49,488 bases of DNA, taken from positions 1 through 49,488 of the forward strand of contig CAIWXX010000047.1 in NCBI GenBank assembly GCA_903916735.1, written 5' to 3'. Every line of letters begins with the position of its first letter. The first letter of the stretch is position 1. The notes beneath the pieces are model-generated. The model did not search any database, was not told the origin of the DNA, and saw nothing but the letters and a program-made list of their open reading frames with translations. The stretch is from an uncultured Acidobacteriota bacterium. GTDB taxonomy: Bacteria > Acidobacteriota > CAIWXX01. The position numbers and the translations under genes were made by a program. Below are positions 1-8,711 of the stretch, in pieces.

Positions 1-521
1 CCGTCAGCGACAATGCTGCGACTAATGTGCTTATTGATAGAGTTGGTCTTGATAACATCAACCGGATGCTCGAAAATCAGAATCTGATCAACACACGATT
101 ACGGCGGAAGATGATTGACCTGGACGCGGCGAAGGCAGGCCGCGAGAACACATCGACACCTCGCGAAATGGCGACTCTCCTGGAGAATATTTACCGATGC
201 AAGGTTTTGGATTCATCATCGACAGCCGATTTCATCAGGGTCCTCAGCACGCCCAAAGAGAGCTACATCCCGCGCTACCTGCCTGAAGACCTGCAAGTCG
301 CCAACAAGCCGGGAAGCCTGGCCGGAGTCCGCTCCGATTGCGGAATCATCTTCGTTCCACGGAGGCCTTTCATCATCAGCGTCATGACAACTTATGTGGG
401 TGATGAAAAAGCGGCAGAGGAAGCCATTGCGCGAATCGCGGAAGCCGCATTCAAATATTTTGATATCGTCGGCGCCTCATCCGGCTATGGTCGTATTCTG
501 TATCCTCGAAGTCGCATGTAA
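1..521 (+). CDS. Class A beta-lactamase-fold serine hydrolase, 5'-truncated by window edge
   Basis: The reading frame is open from base 3 and enters the window inside the SDN motif (S-D-N-A-A-T-N at bases 6-26), the second signature of class A beta-lactamases and related penicillin-interacting hydrolases. The SxxK nucleophile region lies outside the window. Downstream, N-K-P-G-S-L-A-G-V-R-S-D occupies the KTG position (K-P-G instead of K-T-G). The stretch after SDN (L-R-R-K-M-I-D-L-D) shows no Glu-x-x-Leu-Asn omega-loop, so the deacylating glutamate of true class A beta-lactamases seems absent. A peptidase or other serine hydrolase role is therefore as likely as drug hydrolysis. The stop lies 12 bases before the start of the NlpC/P60 gene, so the two are probably co-transcribed. 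An internal GTG at 27 is not the real start because the SDN motif precedes it. Confidence 0.8.
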   Translation, partial: VSDNAATNVLIDRVGLDNINRMLENQNLINTRLRRKMIDLDAAKAGRENTSTPREMATLLENIYRCKVLDSSSTADFIRVLSTPKESYIPRYLPEDLQVANKPGSLAGVRSDCGIIFVPRRPFIISVMTTYVGDEKAAEEAIARIAEAAFKYFDIVGASSGYGRILYPRSRM

Positions 522-533
522 GTGGAGAAATTA

Positions 534-1439
534 ATGCGAACACTCACTGAAAGCCATGGATTCCCGATCTCTCGTGTCTGTGCGATTCTCGTCACAGGCT
601 TTCTCACGTCGTCTCTTTGCCTCTCGGCGACACCGACGCATCGAGTTGTGCTCAAGCCGGTAGCAAACATGTATTCATCGCCGACGATGAACGCCGATGT
701 CGTCTCGCAGGCAATTCTCGGGACGAACATCGATCAGGTACAGAAAAGGGGCGGCTGGGCGAAAGTGCAAACTCCCGATGCCTACACGGGGTGGATGCCG
801 ACATCCTGGGCGCGAACTCTGGGACCCGATGAAAATCCCTATGCTTCTCAAGGACGAGTGGTACGCGTTGAGAGCCTGCAAGGGAACCTTTACCGTGAAC
901 CCGATGTCACCAAACACGAACCTGTCATGACACTCCCATTCGGCACTCGCCTCGCCGTCATCTCATCGACTAGTGAAACCCCTATCTGGTTCATCGTCAG
1001 ATTACCGGACCGCCGCATGGCCTGGATCCAGGCCGGCGATGTCACCGAAAATTTGATCACTCTGAATAGTGACGAATCAATCGCACTCGCAAAGCGTTTC
1101 ATCGGGATCACATATCTCTGGGGCGGGGTTTCGAGTTTCGGGTTTGATTGCTCCGGGTTCACGCAGATGGTGATCTTCAGTCGCGGAGCACTCATGCCAC
1201 GCGATGCCGATCTGCAGGCGGCCTGGAACGGAGTGGTTCCTGTCGACAAGGACCATCTGCAGCCGGGGGACCTGCTTTTCTTCGGACGCGACATCGACCA
1301 TATTTCACACACAGGAATGTGTATCGGCGAAGGGAGATTCATACACGATACCACTCACGGGCATCCCGGCGTGCAGATCGGGATTCTGGATGACGAGCCC
1401 TGGAAGGGCCTTCTTGTCGCAAGCCGGAGGCTGAAATGA
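534..1439 (+). CDS. Secreted SH3-domain NlpC/P60 peptidase
   Basis: Predicted cell-wall endopeptidase of 301 residues. The ATG at 534 is preferred over the in-frame GTG at 522 because GGAG lies at 524-527 with 6-base spacing. A hydrophobic signal sequence (about residues 13-33, ending L-C-L-S-A) directs export. Two bacterial SH3-like modules follow: about 35-95, with G-G-W-A-K-V and G-W-M, and about 105-170. The NlpC/P60 domain fills about 180-301 with Cys206 in F-D-C-S-G-F, His259 in I-S-H-T-G and a third polar His near 271 in F-I-H-D. This is the Cys-His-His arrangement of gamma-D-Glu-diamino acid endopeptidases (YkfC type). The stop codon overlaps the next start (ATGA), so it is translationally coupled to an Ala-Glu epimerase, as expected for murein-peptide catabolism. 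Confidence 0.88.
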   Translation: MRTLTESHGFPISRVCAILVTGFLTSSLCLSATPTHRVVLKPVANMYSSPTMNADVVSQAILGTNIDQVQKRGGWAKVQTPDAYTGWMPTSWARTLGPDENPYASQGRVVRVESLQGNLYREPDVTKHEPVMTLPFGTRLAVISSTSETPIWFIVRLPDRRMAWIQAGDVTENLITLNSDESIALAKRFIGITYLWGGVSSFGFDCSGFTQMVIFSRGALMPRDADLQAAWNGVVPVDKDHLQPGDLLFFGRDIDHISHTGMCIGEGRFIHDTTHGHPGVQIGILDDEPWKGLLVASRRLK

Positions 1440-2563
1440 AGAGACGTGAGTGGATGAAGGCGATTGGGGCAGCGGGAGCAGCTGCAGCGTGGCCTCGGCG
1501 AGCCAATGCAGGTATTTCTTCGCAGACGCAAGGCTCCACGATAGTCGATACTGACATCATCAGACTCAAACTCAGGCATACCTGGACGACGACAATGTCC
1601 TCCAGCGCCTACCGCGACACACTTCATGTTCGGTTCCATCGCGACGGCATCACGGGGATCGGGGAAGGCGCGCCGATCATTCGATACGGCGAGAATACAG
1701 AAGAGGCCCGGAGAGCCGTGGAGTCAATCCGCGATCTGCTGGTGCCCGCCGATCCCTGGAAATTCATGAGGCTCCAGGCTGACATATCTCACCGTCTCGC
1801 CGGCCAGTATGCCGCGAAGTCCGCCATCGATATTGCCATCATGGATTGGATCGGCAAGAAACTCGGGATACCGCTCTACCGCTACTTTGGCCTCGACCCG
1901 GCCGACGCCCCGGTGACAAGCTTTTCCATCGGAATCGATACGCCGGAAATGACTCGACAGAAGGTGCAGGAGGCCGAGTCATATCCGGTGTTGAAGGTCA
2001 AAGTGGGGCTTGACTCGGATGAAGCAACTCTGGACGCCATCCGCAGCGTCACTAAAAAGCCGTTGCGTGTCGATGCCAATGAAGGATGGAAGAGCAAGGA
2101 AGAAGCTGTCAGAAAAATCAACTGGCTCGAAACAATGGGCGTCGAGCTTATCGAGCAGCCCATGCCGGCGGCGATGCTCGATGACATCCGTTGGGTTCGC
2201 AGCCGTGTGCATATCCCGATCATTGCCGACGAAGCGTGCCTGAGATCAACCGACATTCCGAAATTGGCGGGGTGCTTTGACGGCGTGAATATCAAACTCG
2301 ACAAGTCCGGAGGAATACTGGAAGCCAACCGGATGATTCAAATCGCAAGGTCGCTCGGAATGAAGATCATGATTGGATGCATGGTTTCGAGTTCTGTCAG
2401 TATCACAGCCGCCGCTCACCTCTCGCCTCTCGCCGACTACGCCGACCTCGACGGCAACCTTCTTGTATCGAACGATCCTTATGAAGGAGCTCGCGTTCAG
2501 AGCGGGTGTTTGATACTACCCGATGGCCCGGGATTGGGACTGAGGCCGGCGCCCGCCTCATGA
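1436..2563 (+). CDS. L-Ala-D/L-Glu epimerase (enolase superfamily) with Tat-like signal
   Basis: Enolase-superfamily dipeptide epimerase of 375 residues. Visible catalytic elements are K187-V-K189, metal ligands D213 (V-D-A-N-E-G-W), E240 (I-E-Q-P) and D265 (I-A-D-E-A), and K287/K290 in N-I-K-L-D-K-S-G-G. The D337-L-D339 pair near the C-terminus matches the D-x-D signature that binds the substrate ammonium in Ala-Glu epimerases. The N-terminus begins M-K-R-R-E-W-M-K-A-I-G followed by an Ala-rich hydrophobic run ending A-N-A, which looks like a twin-arginine signal with a cleavage site. That predicts a periplasmic enzyme, whereas the characterised E. coli and Bacillus enzymes are cytoplasmic. 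It overlaps the NlpC/P60 gene by 4 bases. Family assignment is strong; the export call rests on the N-terminal sequence alone. Confidence 0.87.
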   Translation: MKRREWMKAIGAAGAAAAWPRRANAGISSQTQGSTIVDTDIIRLKLRHTWTTTMSSSAYRDTLHVRFHRDGITGIGEGAPIIRYGENTEEARRAVESIRDLLVPADPWKFMRLQADISHRLAGQYAAKSAIDIAIMDWIGKKLGIPLYRYFGLDPADAPVTSFSIGIDTPEMTRQKVQEAESYPVLKVKVGLDSDEATLDAIRSVTKKPLRVDANEGWKSKEEAVRKINWLETMGVELIEQPMPAAMLDDIRWVRSRVHIPIIADEACLRSTDIPKLAGCFDGVNIKLDKSGGILEANRMIQIARSLGMKIMIGCMVSSSVSITAAAHLSPLADYADLDGNLLVSNDPYEGARVQSGCLILPDGPGLGLRPAPAS

Positions 2564-2758
2564 ACCTCACCGGCTGGACCATCCGTTTCTCGGAAAGCCT
2601 TTTTTGGACAGTGAAGAGTGTGTGCATGTGCGAAAATGAGAACCCGTGAGCCGATCAGGGGTTTGATTCCATTAAGAGTACGCAATTCAGCGGAGAGAGC
2701 GTCTAACGGCTGAGTGTCGTCCATCCAGATGGCCGGCGCACTCACTCAGCAAAATCTT

Positions 2759-3727
2759 TCACTCCTCCGAAACCGCCTCGCCTCGACCACACCGTCGACT
2801 TTCGCGATTTGTCCTGAACGTCCAGGCCCATGCGGTTTCATCACCGACACAGCGGCAGTTGACTTCAACATCAATCTCGTCGAATGCTTCCAGGTCAACC
2901 GGCGGATCGACTGGGAAGAATACAGGATACCAGCTTGACGTCGCGCGCGACGAAAGGTGCGCCGAGACTCCGAGTTTGCTTTCAAACCAGGCCGACAGGC
3001 CTGTGCATGTGGCTGTTCTCTGCGCGATGAAGCGACTTCTGAAAATAAACGGCGACGGGGCATCCAGGGCAAAATTAACATGGAACGCGATTTGAGGCGC
3101 CGCACACCATTCGGACTCAAGTGTTCGCCTGAGATAAACTCGTTGGCCGGCATGGCGTGATGCTGGAGAAAAGTCAAAACCGGCAACCGGCATTTTCCAG
3201 GCCGACAATTCATTTTCGATGACTCCCCGGTCGGTTGTTGGTGCCATGAAGATGGCCATGCTTTCTGGAATAATTCTGCCGCCGGGCTTCAGGAATCGGC
3301 ATCGTGCATCAGTCATTGTTCCAACAATCCCCTCGTCAATGCCGATGTGCCCGAGAGTCTCCGAGATCAGAACATCGACTTTCTCCGGCAGCTCAATCTC
3401 GCGCGAGTCACCGTGAATGAAATGGATCATCCCGCCGGCCCCATTTTTCTCGGCGATCTCCCTGGCGATGGATGCGAGCTCAGTCACCTCAACAGCGTAG
3501 ACCTTTCGCGCTCCTGCCTGTATCGCCATCAAAGCCAGAATTCCGGTTCCGGTTCCAATGTCAACGACAGTATGGCCGGGCCGGACGACACTCTGAATCG
3601 CCTCCTGAAACACCTTCACGCGCACCGGGTCATGGAGCATCCGGCGATGAGTGTCGAGACGCGCAAACGTGGAAGCGATCGATCTCACAGGCATGAGATA
3701 CTCGAAAAGTCCTTCCATGAGCTCCAT
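2759..3727 (-). CDS. PRMT-like class I SAM-dependent methyltransferase
   Basis: Protein of 322 residues with a SAM-binding core V-V-D-I-G-T-G-T-G-I-L-A and a following acidic V-E-V. S-E-T-L-G-H-I-G-I-D-E-G resembles the double-E loop of protein arginine methyltransferases, and F-L-K-P-G-G-R-I-I-P follows. The C-terminal half looks like the PRMT beta-barrel, with S-S-W-Y-P-V-F-F-P roughly where PRMTs have the THW loop. The frame is open well upstream into the permease gene. The ATG at 3727 is chosen because GGAGAGG sits 4 bases before it; the ATG at 3745 is an alternative. It follows the APC permease on the same strand with a short gap, so the two probably form an operon. The methyl acceptor cannot be read from sequence; bacterial members of this fold may act on small molecules rather than proteins. 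Confidence 0.75.
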   Translation of the reverse strand: MELMEGLFEYLMPVRSIASTFARLDTHRRMLHDPVRVKVFQEAIQSVVRPGHTVVDIGTGTGILALMAIQAGARKVYAVEVTELASIAREIAEKNGAGGMIHFIHGDSREIELPEKVDVLISETLGHIGIDEGIVGTMTDARCRFLKPGGRIIPESMAIFMAPTTDRGVIENELSAWKMPVAGFDFSPASRHAGQRVYLRRTLESEWCAAPQIAFHVNFALDAPSPFIFRSRFIAQRTATCTGLSAWFESKLGVSAHLSSRATSSWYPVFFPVDPPVDLEAFDEIDVEVNCRCVGDETAWAWTFRTNRESRRCGRGEAVSEE

Positions 3728-3753
3728 GATGCCTCTCCAGGTCATCTCACTAT

Positions 3754-5094
3754 TTAGAAGCCGACCACAATCCTTCGATGACGCTTCAGCCAAATATAAC
3801 AGATCATGGGAATCAGCATCGAAACGAGCGACCAGATAACAATCCGGAAACCGGTCCCGATAATCATGAAGCACACAATGGTGAGGCCGATCAGAGTGAT
3901 CAGTATCTTCATCGATCGTCGATGTGGCGAGAACCTGGAAGGCTCCCTCTTTAAGAGCGCCACATAGGCGATGCATGCAGCGCCAATCGCGATGAGGGCG
4001 GTCGCCGTGGAAATCATCGCAACCTCATTGTAGGCCTGCAAGAGAGTGCGATTGTACGAAAGCGCGAGAAAAAGTGCCGCGACGAGAGATGAAAAAAACA
4101 GCGAAAGAGCCGGCGTCGCGAACCGGGGATGAACTCCTGCAAATGCTGCAGGCGCCAGGCCGTTGCGGGCGGCAGCGAAAGGAAGACGGCCTGTGACGAG
4201 GAGCCATCCATTGAGGGCGCCAAGGATCGAAACGAGCGCGCCAAGGCTGACGAGCGTCCGGCCGACCGATCCGAAAACATTTTCCGCAGCGACCGCCAGC
4301 GGACTGGCCGATCCGGCAATCGCACGTGCCGGCAAGCCGAACATGAGAGAGACCGCGATGAGGAAGTACAGCGCGGAGGCGATCGTGAATCCAAGATAAG
4401 CCGCCCGGCGAATCGTGCGGCCGGCCCCCACAACCTCCTCACCAGGAACCGTCACGGATTCGGATCCGAGAAAGAGCCATGCGACCATTGAGATGGATGG
4501 CAAGAGAGCGCCGCAGCCATGGGGCGCAAACGGGATCGCATTGGAGATTCTTGCGCGCGCAAGTAACGGCACGGAGAGGAAAAGCAACGGAAGCACCTTC
4601 AGGATCATCGCGGCTGCCTGCACGCGAGCGCCCAGTTTCACTCCGATGATATTGATGATTGTGAAGCCCCATAGAAGGGCCTGTGCCACACTGAAGGCCG
4701 GCCACTGGGCATTCAGCGCGGGGAAAAAAACCGCCAGATAGCCGACGGCGCTGATGGCCATCGCGGCGTTGCAGCTGACGCAGCTGAACCAATAGAGGAA
4801 AGCCGTCTGAAGCTCGGCATGTTTCCCAAAAGCGCGGCCGACGAATGCCTGCGGCCCTCCCGTCACAGGAAAGGCTCCGCCCAGGTCAGCGAAAACAACC
4901 GCCAGGCTCAAAAAGGCGGCTGCGCAGATGATCCAGGCAAAAATCGACACAGGCCCGGCGATAGTCGCCAGCGAGGCTGGGATGACGTAGACACCCGATC
5001 CAACAATGTTGCCAGCCACAAGCGAGATCGCTGCGACCGGCCCGATGCCTCGGACGAGTCGGCCGGTGCCTTCAGTTTTCAAATTTTGGTTCAA
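3754..5094 (-). CDS. APC-superfamily amino acid permease/antiporter (AdiC/YjdE-like)
   Basis: Integral membrane protein of 446 residues with about 12 hydrophobic spans. The first helix carries G-N-I-V-G-S-G-V-Y-V-I-P, the substrate-backbone-binding signature of amino acid/polyamine/organocation transporters such as AdiC and PotE. Length matches that family (about 440-450). It is the first gene of a two-gene minus-strand unit with the PRMT-like methyltransferase. The substrate is not determinable; basic amino acids or their decarboxylation products are the best-known cargo of its closest-looking relatives. The 284 bases between its start and the plus-strand DMT transporter at 5379 form a divergent intergenic region in which I recognise no specific site. 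Confidence 0.85.
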   Translation of the reverse strand: MNQNLKTEGTGRLVRGIGPVAAISLVAGNIVGSGVYVIPASLATIAGPVSIFAWIICAAAFLSLAVVFADLGGAFPVTGGPQAFVGRAFGKHAELQTAFLYWFSCVSCNAAMAISAVGYLAVFFPALNAQWPAFSVAQALLWGFTIINIIGVKLGARVQAAAMILKVLPLLFLSVPLLARARISNAIPFAPHGCGALLPSISMVAWLFLGSESVTVPGEEVVGAGRTIRRAAYLGFTIASALYFLIAVSLMFGLPARAIAGSASPLAVAAENVFGSVGRTLVSLGALVSILGALNGWLLVTGRLPFAAARNGLAPAAFAGVHPRFATPALSLFFSSLVAALFLALSYNRTLLQAYNEVAMISTATALIAIGAACIAYVALLKREPSRFSPHRRSMKILITLIGLTIVCFMIIGTGFRIVIWSLVSMLIPMICYIWLKRHRRIVVGF

Positions 5095-5378
5095 TCCTTA
5101 TCAGGACCTGCTCATCCTCTCGGTACAGCATACTCCAGTCAGCCGCTTTTCTTTGGACCTCTGATGCCATATTACCATGATAGGAAAACCATGCGACTGC
5201 ATCAAGAAGAATGTCCATTCTGACCATTTGAATAGTACGAAAATATTGGAAGCGTTAATTGTCAATGAATCGCTCGATCGTTTTCGATTAAAGTGACCGA
5301 GGACAAAATTCGATCTCCGGTGTTTCTCTGATAGATTATGCCGTATGGCCGGCGGTGCTTGCGGTCATGGAGGAATGC

Positions 5379-6254
5379 ATGGGACAAATTTATGCGCTCT
5401 CGACGGCGCTGGTATGGGCTGTGGCCATGATTTTCCTCAAGCGAGCCGGGGAGGATGTATCCCCCTTTGCGCTTAACTTTTTCCGTGTCGGCCTTTCGGC
5501 GATCCTTCTCTGCATCACATCAATTGGGTTCAGGCAGCCTCTTTGGATCAAAGCACCGTTCTCTTCTTATCTGATTCTCTTCCTGAGCGGCATCATATCA
5601 ATCGCCATTTCCGACACGTTGTTCCACGCCAGCCTGAATCGTGTCGGGGCAGGGCTTTCGGCCATCATCGATTGTCTCTACTCCCCGTTCACCGTCATTT
5701 TTGCCGTTTTTTTTCTGAAGGAGCGGCTGGGGGTGATCCAGTTCATTGGGATGTCGCTTGTGCTGATGAGTGTTGCCGCAGCAGCACAGCTTGACATGCC
5801 CGCCCTCATCGCTCCAGGTCGGCTTCTCAAGGGATTGATTCTCGGTGTCCTCGCTATGGTGACTCTGGCTTTTGGGATTGTCATCGCCAAACCGGTTTTG
5901 AATGAGACACCGGTTCTCTGGGCGACGACCATGCGTCAGTTCGGCGGTCTGCTTGTTATGCTGCCGATGGCTGCTTTTTCATCCAAACGCCGTCTCAACT
6001 TCGGCATCTTCAAGCCTTCCTCATCATGGCGGCATTCTCTACCCGGCGCCTTTCTCGGCTCCTATTGTGCACTCATCCTCTGGATTGCGAGCAATAAATA
6101 TGCGCAGGTGGGCATAGCAGCCATCCTCAGCCAGGCTCACTCCATTTTCGTCCTGTTTCTGGCTGCGATTTTTCTCAAGGAGCCTTTGACGTCTCGTAAA
6201 CTTTTCGCATCGCTGACGGCTCTCATCGGCATCGGCCTGGTTGTCTTTTTTTAA
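5379..6254 (+). CDS. EamA/DMT-family drug/metabolite transporter
   Basis: Membrane protein of 291 residues with ten predicted hydrophobic segments in two EamA repeats (about 5-135 and 150-290), the standard size for 10-TM DMT exporters. The first helix has the typical Y-A-L-S-T-A-L-V-W-A-V-A motif. The ATG at 5379 is chosen over the GTG at 5355 and ATG at 5367 because GGAGGA at 5369-5374 precedes it by 4 bases. Substrate unknown. It stands alone, divergent from the APC permease and convergent with the PilZ gene. Confidence 0.85.
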   Translation: MGQIYALSTALVWAVAMIFLKRAGEDVSPFALNFFRVGLSAILLCITSIGFRQPLWIKAPFSSYLILFLSGIISIAISDTLFHASLNRVGAGLSAIIDCLYSPFTVIFAVFFLKERLGVIQFIGMSLVLMSVAAAAQLDMPALIAPGRLLKGLILGVLAMVTLAFGIVIAKPVLNETPVLWATTMRQFGGLLVMLPMAAFSSKRRLNFGIFKPSSSWRHSLPGAFLGSYCALILWIASNKYAQVGIAAILSQAHSIFVLFLAAIFLKEPLTSRKLFASLTALIGIGLVVFF

Positions 6255-6505
6255 TGATGGGGGTTCCAACAGGAATGAAAGTCCGCCCGCTCTCAGCCGT
6301 GTTCCAGGATATTCCCGTTCCCATACCCGTTACCGTACTCGAAGTCTTGTCATAGCCCCACCAAATCGTTCAGGAAACGGGAACATTTATTGGTTTCTAG
6401 ACGGGAATTCGAGCCTGCTGCGATGCCGAAGGGGGAATCGGGGTTCAGGCGTCATTCTGCAGGTTATGCGCGACTCAAATTTCGGCTGAGGCTACTATGT
6501 TCTCA

Positions 6506-6820
6506 TTACTTCGTGAACTTGATAACAATAGCCTTCTTTGAAGATTCGCCTGCCGTGTCCTCGACACGAGTGATCACGCCTCTCGATGTGTAGGCATATT
6601 CCGAGCTCTGAACAGGCCTCATCTCCTTCGGCAAGGGAAGAGTCACCGTGACGTAATCGTTTTTGCGGACTGGGGTTTGCATAGCAAACTTGAGGCCTGC
6701 CGAGCTCACATTGATCGTGCGGCTCATCTCCTCGTACGGCTTGCCGGCAAAAGTGATACCAGATACTTTCACTGGAAATCCGACCGTGACTCGCCGGCGC
6801 GTCCTTTTTTCCTGTTCCAT
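6506..6820 (-). CDS. Stand-alone PilZ-domain protein
   Basis: Small protein of 104 residues consisting of a single PilZ domain. It has an Arg-rich start K-R-T-R-R-R (the RxxxR c-di-GMP-binding arm) and the N-x-S-x-x-G motif as N-V-S-S-A-G-L-K-F. Both halves of the c-di-GMP binding signature are present, so binding is plausible. It likely acts as a cytoplasmic c-di-GMP effector for motility, type IV pili or exopolysaccharide. A PilT-like ATPase lies 31 kb away, so a link to pili is only circumstantial. Confidence 0.78.
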   Translation of the reverse strand: MEQEKRTRRRVTVGFPVKVSGITFAGKPYEEMSRTINVSSAGLKFAMQTPVRKNDYVTVTLPLPKEMRPVQSSEYAYTSRGVITRVEDTAGESSKKAIVIKFTK

Positions 6821-7196
6821 GGTCGTCCCCCCTCAATAGTGTTACTGAATGAAGTTACATGTAACCAAGGCTAAATGCAACACGCTTGTACCGTCGCGGT
6901 ATCGAGCCTTTTTCGAGCAGAGAAATATCCTACGGCTATCGCCGGCATGAATATTCTTGATTGAAGCAACAAGGACGCTACGAACTGTCTTGATCTGATT
7001 CAGGACGCCTCACGCCGGGTGCATATGTGAGGCAACCGCTGCACTATCGCTTCTTGTATTCGAACATGACTGTCGTCACTTCATCCAACACCAAAGGCCG
7101 GATGAAGCTATACGAGATGCCAGCTCATGGGATATCCACTCGAATCGGAAGCACGCCTACAGCGATCTTCTTTGCGTAAAACCGCACTATGAGGTG
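6821..7196. other. Intergenic stretch without recognised features
   Basis: About 375 bases between the PilZ start and the MttB stop. I see no convincing reading frame, tRNA, terminator with a T-run, or repeat. It must contain the PilZ promoter (minus strand), but no clear sigma-70 boxes stand out. Confidence 0.5.
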
Positions 7197-8663
7197 CTAT
7201 ATCTCGGCATTCGTCGGAAGAACCGACATTCCCCACTTTCGAGCCTCGGTCAGCATGATTTCATCGAGGCGATGGGCCACGGGAGAATCCAAGGGAGGAA
7301 TATTCGCTTTGGCCAGACGCCTTTTGACTTCGGCTGTCGCTGCTTGATGAGCGTACAACCCGCCACGCGTCTCCCAATCGCCGTATGTATCGCGCGTCAC
7401 CAGGCTCGATGGTACTGAGAGCTCACTGCGCCAGAACTTGCGCGTATGCGGGTGAGAGAGAAACTCGGCGACATGAACAACCTGATCCACAAGAGCGACA
7501 GCATCGCCGTCGCGTTTTTCGATGCCGCGGGCGAGGCGGAGGGCCATCCCGCAGACATCATGATCGAGGAGAATCTTTTCGAGTGATTGGCAGATCTCAA
7601 AATCCAGCATTCCCGGGCCTGATACAACATTGATTCCGGCGAGTGCGGCGAGGACGGCGCCTATTCCGGATTCGAATCCGGCTTGGTAGTCAGGGCATTT
7701 CGCATCAGAAAGACCCATGTACGCATGAGTGGGCAGGCCTAGGTGTTTGCCGACTTGCGCATAGCCCACATCAATCATCATGGTTTCGATAGCGCCCATT
7801 GGTGTTGTACCGTAGCGCATGTCGAGCGCAGCGGGGGATCCGCCGTAGATAATCGGAGATCCGGGGTGAGCCATCTGATGGATGACGATGCCCGAAAGGC
7901 TCTCGGCACAATGCTGTACAATGGCTTCTCGTAGCGTCACCGGCGATGTCGCTCCCGTCAACGGCATCGACACCAACTCGGCCGGAATGCCCGATCGAGC
8001 GCAGTCGATGAGCGCTTGGCATGTCAGGTCACTCCACTTCAGTGGTGGGCTCGGGCAGCAGTCAAAGATCGCGAGTGGCAGACGCCTTAACTCTTCCGCG
8101 CTCCCCCGCACCGCTTCGAGCATGTTCCGCATTGGAGCGAAACCGTCCTTGCGAAATGTTCCTGTCACGACAGGCTTTCGACTATTGTTCAAAACAAGAT
8201 AAAGCCGATACCGGTCGGCAATCTCTTTGGGCACTTCCGACGGCGCCAATGCCGTCGATTGCGCAGCATAATAGGGTAGCCCATCGACGAGCCTGGCCAG
8301 ATTCACGGCATCTTGTGTTTTTACCTCACGACGCTTTCCCAGTCCCGCATCAAAGATGTGGATGGCCGCAGAGCCCGGATCAAAATGAACCCGATCGCCA
8401 CCGAGGTCCATCGCGATTTCGCGATCGCGGTTATACATGAGGATTCTGGAAGGCGCGGTGCTCACCGCACGCCTAGCCATCTTCTCATCCAGCAGGAAAC
8501 GTCCAGCCTGCTCAATGGCGCCGCCTTCCCGCAACAACCTCTTCGCTTCTTCGTTCTCGACAAGGACCCCTGTCTTGCTCAAGATCGTGCATGCTTCTCC
8601 CACAATCCTCTCGATATCAGCCTGGGAAAGCAGATTCAGAGTCGGGCGGATTTCTGCCGTCAT
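7197..8663 (-). CDS. MttB-family corrinoid methyltransferase, non-pyrrolysine type
   Basis: Protein of 488 residues resembling the trimethylamine:corrinoid methyltransferase (MttB) family, with the characteristic N-terminus L-L-S-Q-A-D-I-E-R-I and the barrel segments usual for the family (for example G-A-T-S-P-V-T, P-I-I-Y-G-G-S-P). The frame runs unbroken, so there is no in-frame TAG for pyrrolysine. It therefore belongs with the non-Pyl members, such as those demethylating glycine betaine, proline betaine or carnitine. AAGGAG lies 8-9 bases before the ATG. It is the last gene of a four-gene unit with a corrinoid protein, a homocysteine methyltransferase and a MetH-activation-like protein, and would load the methyl group of an N-methylated substrate onto the corrinoid protein. 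The substrate is unknown. Confidence 0.85.
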   Translation of the reverse strand: MTAEIRPTLNLLSQADIERIVGEACTILSKTGVLVENEEAKRLLREGGAIEQAGRFLLDEKMARRAVSTAPSRILMYNRDREIAMDLGGDRVHFDPGSAAIHIFDAGLGKRREVKTQDAVNLARLVDGLPYYAAQSTALAPSEVPKEIADRYRLYLVLNNSRKPVVTGTFRKDGFAPMRNMLEAVRGSAEELRRLPLAIFDCCPSPPLKWSDLTCQALIDCARSGIPAELVSMPLTGATSPVTLREAIVQHCAESLSGIVIHQMAHPGSPIIYGGSPAALDMRYGTTPMGAIETMMIDVGYAQVGKHLGLPTHAYMGLSDAKCPDYQAGFESGIGAVLAALAGINVVSGPGMLDFEICQSLEKILLDHDVCGMALRLARGIEKRDGDAVALVDQVVHVAEFLSHPHTRKFWRSELSVPSSLVTRDTYGDWETRGGLYAHQAATAEVKRRLAKANIPPLDSPVAHRLDEIMLTEARKWGMSVLPTNAEI

Positions 8664-8711
8664 CGCGATCGCTCCTTTCCTGAGACAATTCTCATCGGTC
8701 GGTTTTCATCA

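Noticed and set aside
6241-6489. 82-codon plus-strand open frame after the DMT transporter
   Set aside because: It starts inside the transporter 3' end, has no domain, and the gap shows no other coding signal.
7197-8663. Pyrrolysine-dependent trimethylamine methyltransferase
   Set aside because: The frame is continuous without any in-frame TAG, so pyrrolysine cannot be encoded.
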